A DNA stretch of 64,000 nt from Erythrobacter sp. GTDB taxonomy: Bacteria > Pseudomonadota > Alphaproteobacteria > Sphingomonadales > Sphingomonadaceae. Location: positions 337,176 to 401,175 of the forward strand of contig NZ_JAMWYX010000003.1 in the NCBI RefSeq assembly GCF_024305245.1. The letters are read 5' to 3'. The number at the start of each line of letters is the position of its first letter. Positions within the stretch are counted from its first letter, which is position 1. Shown here in pieces: positions 8,943 to 16,426 of this stretch. The position numbers and the translations under genes are program-made. The notes below the pieces were generated by a model. It saw only the letters and a list, made by a program, of their open reading frames with translations, was not told where the DNA came from and did not search any database.

Positions 8943-9254
8943 ATGGCGAAGGGCGGCTGGGTCTACATCGTGGCGAACCGCTACCGCGGCGGGATGTATG
9001 TCGGCGTCACCTCGGATGCTTTGGCCCGCGTGTATCAGCACCGCGAGGGGATGGGCTCGCGCCATGTCGCTGATTTTGCGAAGACCCGGCTGGTCTATGT
9101 CGAGCGCCACGAAGAGATCGAACAGGCAATTGCCCGGGAGAAGCTGGTCAAGAAATGGCGACGTGAATGGAAATTTGCGCTGATCGAGGCAGACAATCCG
9201 GAGTGGGGCGATCTTTGGGAACAATGGTTCGCACCGCCGCCGGAGCAAAAATAG
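8943..9254 (+). CDS. GIY-YIG superfamily endonuclease (element A)
   Basis: A small 103-residue GIY-YIG nuclease of the UvrC N-terminal/YhbQ type; such domains cut DNA using one metal ion. The domain fills the protein: WVYIVAN followed by MYVGVTSD (the GIY and YIG strands), then the catalytic-arginine region VYQHREG, the metal-ligand glutamate region AIAREKLVKKW, and the closing DNPEWGDLW. There is no separate DNA-binding domain. It is homologous to the protein at 21375-21668 (shared QHREG, ERH, REK, NPxWxDL). The stop codon TAG falls within the right flanking repeat. Confidence 0.88.
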   Translation: MAKGGWVYIVANRYRGGMYVGVTSDALARVYQHREGMGSRHVADFAKTRLVYVERHEEIEQAIAREKLVKKWRREWKFALIEADNPEWGDLWEQWFAPPPEQK

Positions 9255-9283
9255 CCAAGCCCCGTGTCAAGCACGGGGCGACG
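9253..9283. repeat. Right 31-bp inverted repeat of GIY-YIG element A
   Basis: Exact reverse complement of 8878-8908. Its first bases (AGCC) overlap the TAG stop of the nuclease gene. It contains the same CCCCGTG/CACGGGG hairpin. Confidence 0.95.
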
Positions 9284-9358
9284 AACTTGAGAACGGAAGC
9301 GTTGGGGTCGTTTGCGGAACGGCAGCTTTTGGCGCAAACTTGGCCCTAGCGGACGCCT

Positions 9359-10294
9359 CTACCGAACCCAATCCAGCCCCATCTCCTCGAAGATTTCCTT
9401 GTCCTCGGCCCAGTTCTCCGACTGCTTGACGTGGAGATAGAGGTGGACTGGCACGCCCAGCACTTCGCTTAATTCCTTGCGCGCCGCCGCGCCGATTTCC
9501 TTGATGCGTGATCCGCCCTTGCCGAGGACGATGGCGCGCTGGGTTTCGCGGGCGACCACGATCTGCTGGTGGATTTCGATGCTGCCGTCGGCCCGCACCT
9601 CGTAACTCTCGGGCCGCACCGCGCTGTCGTAGGGCAGTTCCTCGTGCAGCTGCGCGTACAGCTGTTCGCGGGTGATCTCGGCGGCGAGCAGGCGTTCGGA
9701 CGCGTCGGAGACCTGATCTTCGGGATACATCCATTCGGCTTCGGGCATCATGCCCGCCAGCGCGTCCTTCAGTTCCGGCACCCCGTCACCCGTCAGCGCA
9801 GAGACGAAGTAGATTTCGGCGAATTCGACCTTGCCGGCCAGATCCTGCGCCAGCGCCAGCATGGGTTCCTTCTTGGAGCGGTCGACCTTGTTGATGACGA
9901 GGATCTTGCGCTCGGGCCGCCCGGCCAGCGCCTCTAGCAGCGGCTCCAACTCGTGGCGGCGCTGCTTGATCGGATCGACCAGCAGCAGCACCGCGTCGGC
10001 GGCTTCCGCGCCTTCCCACGCGGCGTTCACCATCGCGCGGTCCAGCCGCCGCCGGGGTGCGAAGATGCCGGGGGTGTCGACCAGAATCATCTGCACCGGC
10101 GTGCCGTTCAATTCGTGCAGCGCGATGCCGAGCATCCGCGCCCGCGTCGTCTGCGCCTTGGCACTGGTGATCGCGACCTTCTGGCCGACAAGCTGGTTCA
10201 CCAGCGTCGATTTGCCCGCATTGGGCGCACCGATCACGGCAATCATGCCGCAGCGGGTGGGGCCTGTGGGGGTGGGTGTTTGTTCTTCCATCAT
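9359..10294 (-). CDS. era: GTPase Era
   Basis: Ras-like GTPase that binds the 16S rRNA 3' region during 30S assembly. The 311-residue product has G1 GAPNAGKST, G3 VDTPGIF, G4 INKVDRS and a C-terminal KH domain (VLGKGGSRIKEIGAAAR). I took the ATG at 10294 (MMEEQTPTP); a second ATG follows directly. The frame is open further upstream only because it reads through the palindromic repeat at 10299-10390, which ends four bases before the start. Downstream of rnc on the same strand, the usual lepB-rnc-era order. Confidence 0.95.
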   Translation of the reverse strand: MMEEQTPTPTGPTRCGMIAVIGAPNAGKSTLVNQLVGQKVAITSAKAQTTRARMLGIALHELNGTPVQMILVDTPGIFAPRRRLDRAMVNAAWEGAEAADAVLLLVDPIKQRRHELEPLLEALAGRPERKILVINKVDRSKKEPMLALAQDLAGKVEFAEIYFVSALTGDGVPELKDALAGMMPEAEWMYPEDQVSDASERLLAAEITREQLYAQLHEELPYDSAVRPESYEVRADGSIEIHQQIVVARETQRAIVLGKGGSRIKEIGAAARKELSEVLGVPVHLYLHVKQSENWAEDKEIFEEMGLDWVR

Positions 10295-10298
10295 TTTT

Positions 10299-10390
10299 CC
10301 GTTCGGGCTGAGCCTGTCGAAGCCCTGCACTTCCTTTTTGCACCTTGTCCAAGCAAAAGGACAGTCCTTCGACAAGCTCAGGACGAACGG
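10299..10390. repeat. Palindromic REP-like element, family I, copy 2
   Basis: Arms 10299-10322 and 10367-10390 are inverted with 21 of 24 positions complementary; the core is TTCGACAAGCTC or its one-base variant and the outer ends are CGAACGG. The spacer has a weaker stem (CCTTTTTG and CAAAAGG). It sits between the rnc stop and the era start and abuts the era start codon. Confidence 0.92.
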
Positions 10391-10426
10391 TGAAAGGGAT
10401 AGGGGCGGGTCATCAGATGAAGTTAT

Positions 10427-11110
10427 TCACCCGTGCGCATCCAGAAACGCCTTGGCAGCCAGCCGTTCGGCCTCGCCCTTGCTCGACGCGCTGGCATTGG
10501 CATCGCCGACATTGCGCACACTCACACGCACGGTGAAGCGCGCCGCGTGGTCAGGGCCGCTGCGCTCGATGACTTCGTATTGCGGCATCGCCCGCTTGTT
10601 GCCCGCCGCCCATTCCTGCAGCGCACTTTTGGGATGCTTGGCCTTGCCGACATCGCCCTCGAGCTCGCGCGACCACAGGCTGTAGACGGTATCGCGCGCG
10701 GCATCGAAGCCGTTTTCGATGAAGCACGCGCCGATCAGCGCCTCCATCACATCGCCGAGGATCTTGTCGCTATCCAGCCCGCCATCGTCGCGCGCCTGCT
10801 TGCCCAGCCGGATGTGTTCGGGCAGCCCGATGGCGCGGGCGATGCGCGCGCAGGTCGTGCCGCTGACGAGGGCGTTGAGGCGCTGCGACAGCTTGCCTTC
10901 CGGCCCGTCGCCCGCGCGGTAGAGCCAGCCTGCGACCGACAGGCCCAGCACCCGGTCGCCCAGAAATTCGAGCCGCTGGTAATCGGTCGCCCCGCCGCCG
11001 CCGCCGTTGAAGCTGCCGTGGGTGAGCGCCTCGATCCACGGCGTTTCATTGCTCACGGCAAAGCCCTGTGCAACGAGCCAATCGCGCGTGGCGGGGTCGA
11101 GCGTGCTCAC
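10427..11110 (-). CDS. rnc: Ribonuclease III
   Basis: Double-strand-specific endoribonuclease for rRNA precursor and mRNA processing. The 227 residues carry the signature RLEFLGDRVLGL (metal-binding Glu/Asp) and DVMEALIGACFIENG, followed by a C-terminal dsRNA-binding domain (PKSALQEWAAG to AAKAFLDAHG). The GTG start overlaps the lepB stop (GTGA), with GGAGGAGG about eight bases upstream, a strong ribosome site. Part of lepB-rnc-era. Confidence 0.96.
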   Translation of the reverse strand: MSTLDPATRDWLVAQGFAVSNETPWIEALTHGSFNGGGGGATDYQRLEFLGDRVLGLSVAGWLYRAGDGPEGKLSQRLNALVSGTTCARIARAIGLPEHIRLGKQARDDGGLDSDKILGDVMEALIGACFIENGFDAARDTVYSLWSRELEGDVGKAKHPKSALQEWAAGNKRAMPQYEVIERSGPDHAARFTVRVSVRNVGDANASASSKGEAERLAAKAFLDAHG

Positions 11111-11949
11111 AGGCCTCCTCCGATCCGGTTCCAGCGCGCGGCGGAAAACCACGTCCATGGCCTCACCCATTCGGCGCCGCCGTCGGTCGACCATACCACC
11201 AGCATCGCCCGCCCGACGAGCATACGCTGCGGCACCAGCCCCACCGCATCGCCTGCCGCGGCAGGCCAGCGGCTGTCGCGCGAATTGTCGCGGTTGTCGC
11301 CCATCACGAACATCGCGCCGTCGGGCACGGTGACAGGCGCGATATTGTCGCCCGGCGTGGTGCCGAAATCGAGCACTTCGTATGTCTTTCCGCTCGGCAG
11401 GGTCTCGCGGTAACGGACATAGCTGCACGTCTCGCTGCCGTTCGCCAAAGCCCACGTCTGGCCCGCCCATGCGCAGCCGGTATTGGCCGACATGGCCAGC
11501 TTGAAATCGCCGATCCGTTCGCGCGGCACCGGCTTGCCGTTGAGCACCACCTGGCCGCCCACCACCGCCACGCTGTCGCCGGGAAGGCCGATCACCCGCT
11601 TGATATAGTCGCGCCCGTCGATGGGGTGTTTGAAGATCACCACATCGCCGCGTTCGGGCGCGCTTGCCAGCAGGCGGCCATCGGGCAGCGGCAGATCGAA
11701 CGGCAGCGACTGGCGCGAATAGCCATAGGGCCACTTGGCCGCGAGCAGATAGTCGCCGTTCATCAGCCGGGGCAACATGCTCTCCGAAGGGATCGAAAAC
11801 GGCGAGAACGCCAGCGTGCGAAACGCCAGCACCAGCACCAGCAGCTTGATAAGGAACCACGCAAAGCTGCTCCACCCGTCGCGCTCGCGGTTGACCGCTG
11901 GCACCGGGGCAATCGTCGCATCGGCGAGAGATTGGCTCTTAACATCCAT
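11107..11949 (-). CDS. lepB: Signal peptidase I
   Basis: Inner-membrane serine protease that removes signal peptides from exported proteins. The 280-residue product has one N-terminal membrane segment (about 29-46), the nucleophile motif IPSESMLPRLMNGD (Ser57), the general-base lysine in RDYIKRVIGLPGD (Lys117) and the GDNRDNSRDSR box. The loop containing two cysteines (TGCAWAG, SETCSY) is typical of Gram-negative enzymes. First gene of lepB-rnc-era; divergent from pgi with only 49 bases between starts. Confidence 0.96.
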   Translation of the reverse strand: MDVKSQSLADATIAPVPAVNRERDGWSSFAWFLIKLLVLVLAFRTLAFSPFSIPSESMLPRLMNGDYLLAAKWPYGYSRQSLPFDLPLPDGRLLASAPERGDVVIFKHPIDGRDYIKRVIGLPGDSVAVVGGQVVLNGKPVPRERIGDFKLAMSANTGCAWAGQTWALANGSETCSYVRYRETLPSGKTYEVLDFGTTPGDNIAPVTVPDGAMFVMGDNRDNSRDSRWPAAAGDAVGLVPQRMLVGRAMLVVWSTDGGAEWVRPWTWFSAARWNRIGGGL

Positions 11950-11998
11950 TGCTCATGCCCTTACTCGCACCGGCACAGCTGCGCAAAGGGGAACGGTA

Positions 11999-13546
11999 AT
12001 GATCGGATCGGGCGACGAACAAGGCAAGGCATGGCAGGCGCTGCGCGCGCTGGAGAACCGCAGCCTCGCCGCGCTGTTTGCCGAGGATCCGGGCCGGGTG
12101 GAGGCGATGACGCGCCGCATCGGCTGGCCGGTCGCGCCCGATAGCGAGCTGCAAGCCGGCATGGTAATCGATTTTTCCAAGACCCATCTCGGCCCCGATG
12201 CGCTGACCGCGTTCGAGAAGCTCGCCGAAGCAGCAGGCTTTGCCGCTGCGCGCGAAGCGTTGTTCGATGGTGGGATCATTAACGTGACCGAGGGCCGCGC
12301 CGCCACCCACGGCGCGCTGCGCGGCAGCGGCACCCCGGCGCAGGTGGAGGAAGCCGATGCGCTGCTCGCCCGCATGGGAATGCTGGTCGAAGCGATCCAC
12401 GAAGGCGCGCTGGGCGAGGTGCGGCATTGCATCGCTATCGGGATCGGCGGATCGGCGCTCGGCCCGGCGCTGGCGGTGGACGCGCTGGCGCGCGATCTGG
12501 CGATGGTCGATGTGCATGTGGTGTCGAATATCGACGGGTTGGCGCTGGAGCAGGCGTTTGATGCCTGCGATCCGGCAACCACGCTGATCGCGGTCGCCTC
12601 CAAGACCTTCACCACCATCGAAACCATGACCAACGCGACCAGCGCGCTGAAATGGCTGGCGGATAGCGGCGTGTCCGATCCCGGCGGGCGGGTGGTCGCG
12701 CTCACCGCTTCGCCCGAAAAGGCTGTGGAATGGGGCGTCGATGAAACCCGCGTGCTGCCGTTCCCCGAAAGCGTCGGCGGGCGGTATTCGCTGTTCTCCT
12801 CGATCGGCTTTCCGGTGGCGCTGGCCATCGGGATGGACGAATTCCGCGCCATGCTGGCAGGCGCGAAGGCGGTGGACGATCACTTCCGTCAGAACGAGGG
12901 CAGGGCCAATGCCCCGCTGCTCGCCGCCTTTGCCGATCAGTTCTACACCCGGCTGAAAGGCTGCCAGACCCGCGCGGTCTTCGCTTATGACGAGCGGCTG
13001 GCGCTGTTGCCCGACTATCTTCAGCAGCTCGAAATGGAATCCAACGGCAAGAGCGTCACGATAGACGGCGCTACCGTCGACGGGCCAACCGCGCCGATCA
13101 CATGGGGCGGGGTGGGCACCGATGCGCAGCACGCAGTGTTCCAGCTGCTGCATCAGGGCACGCATCTGGTGCCGGTGGACTTCATCGCCAGCATTGCGCC
13201 GGGCGATACGCTCGACCCCGCGCATCACCGTACGCTGTTGATGAACTGCCTTGCGCAAGGCGCGGCGCTGATGGCGGGCAAGCCGTCGGACGATCCGGCG
13301 CGCGCTTATTCTGGCGACCGGCCTTCGACCACTATCCTCGTCGATGATTGCGATGCGGCCGCGTTCGGCGCGCTGATCGCGTTCCACGAACACCGCACGT
13401 TTGCGAACGCGGTGTTGATGGGGATCAACCCGTTCGACCAGTTCGGCGTGGAATTGGGCAAGGCTATCGCCAACCAGATCGATTCGGGTGAGGGAGACTT
13501 CGACCCCTCGACCCGCGCGCTGATGGCTGCAGCCGGTCTGGCCTGA
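11999..13546 (+). CDS. pgi: Glucose-6-phosphate isomerase
   Basis: Interconverts glucose-6-phosphate and fructose-6-phosphate in the cytoplasm. The 515 residues include IGIGGSALGP, the substrate-phosphate region SKTFTTIETM, VGGRYSLFSSIG, the catalytic-glutamate region QLEMESNGKS and a C-terminal GINPFDQFGVELGK block with the conserved lysine. The ATG at 11999 follows AAAGGGGAACGGTA; an in-frame extension upstream overlaps lepB and is unsupported. The length suits the shorter alphaproteobacterial form. Confidence 0.96.
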   Translation: MIGSGDEQGKAWQALRALENRSLAALFAEDPGRVEAMTRRIGWPVAPDSELQAGMVIDFSKTHLGPDALTAFEKLAEAAGFAAAREALFDGGIINVTEGRAATHGALRGSGTPAQVEEADALLARMGMLVEAIHEGALGEVRHCIAIGIGGSALGPALAVDALARDLAMVDVHVVSNIDGLALEQAFDACDPATTLIAVASKTFTTIETMTNATSALKWLADSGVSDPGGRVVALTASPEKAVEWGVDETRVLPFPESVGGRYSLFSSIGFPVALAIGMDEFRAMLAGAKAVDDHFRQNEGRANAPLLAAFADQFYTRLKGCQTRAVFAYDERLALLPDYLQQLEMESNGKSVTIDGATVDGPTAPITWGGVGTDAQHAVFQLLHQGTHLVPVDFIASIAPGDTLDPAHHRTLLMNCLAQGAALMAGKPSDDPARAYSGDRPSTTILVDDCDAAAFGALIAFHEHRTFANAVLMGINPFDQFGVELGKAIANQIDSGEGDFDPSTRALMAAAGLA

Positions 13547-13669
13547 CACTGCCGTAAAGCACATGCGCGCCTGCTAACCAGTGGCGCCCGGTCTTGCACG
13601 GCCGGGCCGATTGCGTATCCTCGCAGATTGGCAGGCAGGCCTCTCGCCCTGTCGTTTCAGCAAGGTCCC

Positions 13670-14068
13670 ATGATGAAATTCGCATTCTACCCGGTTCTTA
13701 CTTTCGCGCTCGCGGCGGTCGCGGCACCTGTTCTTGCAGACGATGCCACTGACGATGGCATGGCGGCAGCCCAGGCGCAGCCTGCACAGCTGATCGAATT
13801 CACCGGCGACCGTGAATTCGTCAAGACCTCGCAGCGGCTCCGGGTTTGGCGCACCGAAGTCGGCTATACGCTGGCTGTCGACGCGGCGGGAACACCGACG
13901 GACTGCGAGCTCGCCGACAAGTTCCGGATGAACTACGTCAACGCCCGGCTGTGCGATGTATTGATCAAGCATCACACCTTCGAACCGGCCCGCGATGCGA
14001 CCGGCGCGGCGGTGGACGGCAGCTATGAGGGGCGGCTTAACCTAGTGGAATTGCGCGATAAGGATTGA
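13670..14068 (+). CDS. Secreted stand-alone TonB-C-like protein (first of pair)
   Basis: A 132-residue exported protein with a signal peptide (MMKFAFYPVLTFALAA, cleavage near PVLA-DD). The mature part resembles the C-terminal domain of TonB proteins: YTLAVDAAGTPTDCEL, a paired cysteine in ARLCDVL, then FEPARDATGAAVDGSY. It lacks the TonB membrane anchor and Pro-rich spacer, so it cannot be a classical energy transducer. It is followed 63 bases later by a paralogue of the same design. The function is unknown; a periplasmic binding or scaffolding role is a guess. The second ATG (13673) is equally possible as start. Confidence 0.7.
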   Translation: MMKFAFYPVLTFALAAVAAPVLADDATDDGMAAAQAQPAQLIEFTGDREFVKTSQRLRVWRTEVGYTLAVDAAGTPTDCELADKFRMNYVNARLCDVLIKHHTFEPARDATGAAVDGSYEGRLNLVELRDKD

Positions 14069-14131
14069 TCTTATCGAGTAAATATCGTAACTTGTCGCTC
14101 TCTCGCAGTTGAATGTGAAAGGGTCGATCTG

Positions 14132-14575
14132 ATGCAAAAAGGTTCGCTTCGTCTCGCTGCAATGTCGGGGATCCTGATCGCGGCATGCGCCATTAACGCT
14201 CCACTGGCCGCCAGTTCCGTCGCCGAAATTTCTGGCATCAAGGTCGGCCAGAACGCTTCGCAGGTTTCCCGATCCGACGCTTCGCGATCTGCCGAACTCG
14301 CTTTCTTCGATTACGGCCGCTTCGTCACGCACGCCCACTATCTCAGGCTCCCGCGCCAGATGCTCGCTTTCACCGTCACTGTCGGGGCGGACGGAAAGGT
14401 AAGCGAATGCACATTCGCGCGTGAGTTCCGGAGCGCCTTTACGCCTGCCGAATTGTGCGACCGTCTGAAGCTGACAATGAAGTTTCGTCCAGCGCGCGAT
14501 GCGCAAGGCAAAAAGGTCAGCGATGTCTACAGCAACGAGGTTATGATCTGGTCGTTTGTCAGGCCGGATCGATAA
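14132..14575 (+). CDS. Secreted stand-alone TonB-C-like protein (second of pair)
   Basis: A 147-residue exported protein with a signal peptide ending near NAPLAAS. Its mature half repeats the pattern of the upstream neighbour: FTVTVGADGKVSECTF, AELCDRLKL with the second cysteine, and FRPARDAQGKKVSDVY. The two genes are therefore tandem paralogues, but diverged, and this one has a slightly lower GC content. There is no anchor or Pro-rich region. The start ATG lies after GGGTCGATCTG, a weak ribosome site. No known family function can be assigned. Confidence 0.68.
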   Translation: MQKGSLRLAAMSGILIAACAINAPLAASSVAEISGIKVGQNASQVSRSDASRSAELAFFDYGRFVTHAHYLRLPRQMLAFTVTVGADGKVSECTFAREFRSAFTPAELCDRLKLTMKFRPARDAQGKKVSDVYSNEVMIWSFVRPDR

Positions 14576-14809
14576 TCCTTTGACATTTTGATCGATCGCG
14601 CCCATCTGGCCCCCATCGAAGCGCGCTAGCCATGCGTGAAGCGGCGGAATTCTGAAAGCATCCGCCCCGGCCGCACTTCGGTTCTACCTTCAAGACTTCC
14701 CTTTTCACGCGGGCGGTTTCAACCCCCGCGCCGTGCGTGCCTGCCAATGGACAAGATCCGTTTGGGACAGGCTAGCGCGCGTCGCAGAATATTTGCGAGT
14801 TTCTTAGAC

Positions 14810-16312
14810 ATGACTACTTTTGCTGACCTCGGGCTGTCGCAGCCCGTGCTCCAGGCCCTCGATATGAAGGGCTACACCGTTCCCACCCCGATCCAGGAAC
14901 AGGCCATCCCGGCTGTTCTCAAGGGCCGCGACCTGCTCGGTATCGCGCAGACCGGCACCGGCAAGACCGCTGCCTTCATGCTCCCCAGCATCGACCGGCT
15001 GCGCGAAGCCGACAAGCAGATCCCGTTCAAATCCTGCCGTATGCTGGTGCTGGCCCCGACCCGCGAACTCGCAGTGCAGATCGCCGACAGCGCCAAGGAT
15101 TATGGCGCGCTCGCCGGCCTGAAGGTGCAATGCATTGTCGGCGGCACCTCTGTGGGCAAGGATCGTAACAAGCTGCACCGCGGCACCGACATTCTTGTCG
15201 CAACGCCCGGCCGCCTGCTCGACCTGATCGACCAGAAGGCGCTGAACCTCAACGGCATCGAAGTGCTGGTTCTCGACGAGGCCGACCAGATGCTCGACCT
15301 CGGCTTCATCCACGCACTGCGCAAGATCAAGGAACTGGCGCCGAAAGAACGCCAGACGCTGTTCTTCAGCGCGACCATGCCCAAGGCGATCAAGGAACTG
15401 GTCAGCGGGTTCTGCAACAATCCGGTGCAGGTCTCGGTCACCCCGCAAAGCACCACTGCCGAGCGGATCGACCAGTACCTGTTCATGGTGCAGCAGGACG
15501 AGAAGCTGTCCCTGCTCGAAATGGTCCTCAAGGGCCGTCATGCCGTTCCCGGCACGGTGGAGCGCGTGCTGATCTTCACTCGCACCAAGCACGGTGCGGA
15601 CCGGGTCGTGAAGCGGCTTGCCCAAGGCGGGATCGAATCCAACGCGATCCACGGCAACAAGTCGCAGCCGCAGCGCCAGCGTGCGCTCGACGATTTCCGC
15701 AAGGGCCGCGTGCCGGTGCTGATCGCGACCGATGTGGCCGCGCGCGGGATCGACATTCCCGGCGTCAGCCACGTCATCAACTACGAGCTGCCCAATGTGC
15801 CGGAACAATATGTTCACCGCATCGGGCGGACTGCGCGTGCGGGCAAGGGCGGCATCGCCATCGCTTTCTGTGCCGAGGACGAACGCGCATATCTGAAGGA
15901 TATCCGCAAGGTCACCGGCGCAGAGCTGGAGCGTCTGCCGCTGCCGGACAATTTCCGCGCCGTGGTCGAAGGCGAAGGCCCGACCAAGCCTGCCGCCCGC
16001 GTTCCGATGAAGCGCGTCAATCCCCGCCCGCTCGGCCAGCGTCCGCAAGGCCAGCGTCCGCAGGGCGATCGCAAGCCGCAAGGCGAGCGCCGCGCTGATG
16101 GCGATCGGCGTCCGCAGGGTGAACGTCGTCCCGAAGGCGATCGTCGCCCGCAGGGTGATCGCAAGCCGCAGCAGGCGAATGGTTCGGGCGGTCAGGGCCG
16201 TCCCGGCGGCGGCGGTGGCCGTCCTTCGGGCGGTGGTAACGGCGGCGGTGGCCGTGGTCGCGGTCGTCCCGGTGGCAGCGGCGGCGGTCGTCCGCGCTCC
16301 GCGAGCGTCTGA
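14810..16312 (+). CDS. DEAD-box RNA helicase, RhlE-like
   Basis: ATP-dependent RNA helicase for ribosome assembly or cold-adapted RNA remodelling. The 500 residues show Q motif GYTVPTPIQEQAI, motif I AQTGTGKT, Ia APTRELAVQI, II VLDEADQMLDLGF, III FFSATMPK, V ATDVAARGIDIPGV and VI YVHRIGRTARAG. The C-terminal 130 residues are low-complexity: repeats of RPQG(D/E)R followed by Gly/Arg-rich sequence, typical of RNA-binding tails. The ATG at 14810 is where homology begins. The 234-bp gene-free leader upstream contains an inverted repeat (CGCGGG and CCCGCG, about 14719-14742), possibly a regulated 5' UTR. Confidence 0.93.
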   Translation: MTTFADLGLSQPVLQALDMKGYTVPTPIQEQAIPAVLKGRDLLGIAQTGTGKTAAFMLPSIDRLREADKQIPFKSCRMLVLAPTRELAVQIADSAKDYGALAGLKVQCIVGGTSVGKDRNKLHRGTDILVATPGRLLDLIDQKALNLNGIEVLVLDEADQMLDLGFIHALRKIKELAPKERQTLFFSATMPKAIKELVSGFCNNPVQVSVTPQSTTAERIDQYLFMVQQDEKLSLLEMVLKGRHAVPGTVERVLIFTRTKHGADRVVKRLAQGGIESNAIHGNKSQPQRQRALDDFRKGRVPVLIATDVAARGIDIPGVSHVINYELPNVPEQYVHRIGRTARAGKGGIAIAFCAEDERAYLKDIRKVTGAELERLPLPDNFRAVVEGEGPTKPAARVPMKRVNPRPLGQRPQGQRPQGDRKPQGERRADGDRRPQGERRPEGDRRPQGDRKPQQANGSGGQGRPGGGGGRPSGGGNGGGGRGRGRPGGSGGGRPRSASV

Positions 16313-16330
16313 TATGTAACCCGGTGCTGG

Positions 16331-16369
16331 CGCAAGGCGAACTCTCTGGCATGAGAGGCGCGCCTTGCG
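16331..16369. terminator. Hairpin downstream of the DEAD-box helicase gene
   Basis: Outer stem CGCAAGGCG/CGCCTTGCG with inner stem CTCTC/GAGAG. No long T-run follows, so intrinsic termination is uncertain; it may be a 3'-end stabiliser. Confidence 0.4.
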
Positions 16370-16426
16370 GTTGGCATTGGCGGTGCCATCGGCCATAGCG
16401 CGCTTCACCGACCGGAGGAGCAGCGC

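Larger units (their letters stand above)
8878..9283. mobile_element. GIY-YIG nuclease gene bounded by a perfect 31-bp inverted repeat
   Basis: The unit is left repeat 8878-8908, gene 8943-9254 and right repeat 9253-9283. The two 31-base repeats are exact reverse complements. Each also contains its own hairpin, CCCCGTG and CACGGGG around a 5-base loop. The right repeat overlaps the stop codon of the gene; the left repeat ends 34 bases before the start codon. The total of about 406 bp is compact enough for a non-autonomous or nuclease-mobilised element. No target-site duplication directly abuts the repeats, but imperfect direct repeats lie further out (8754-8776 and 9303-9325). The mobile nature is inferred. 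Confidence 0.6.

Noticed and set aside
16020..16310. Repeats in the helicase 3' end as a mobile or CRISPR-like repeat
   Set aside because: They are in-frame codons for RPQG(D/E)R and Gly-rich RNA-binding tails, a usual feature of DEAD-box proteins.
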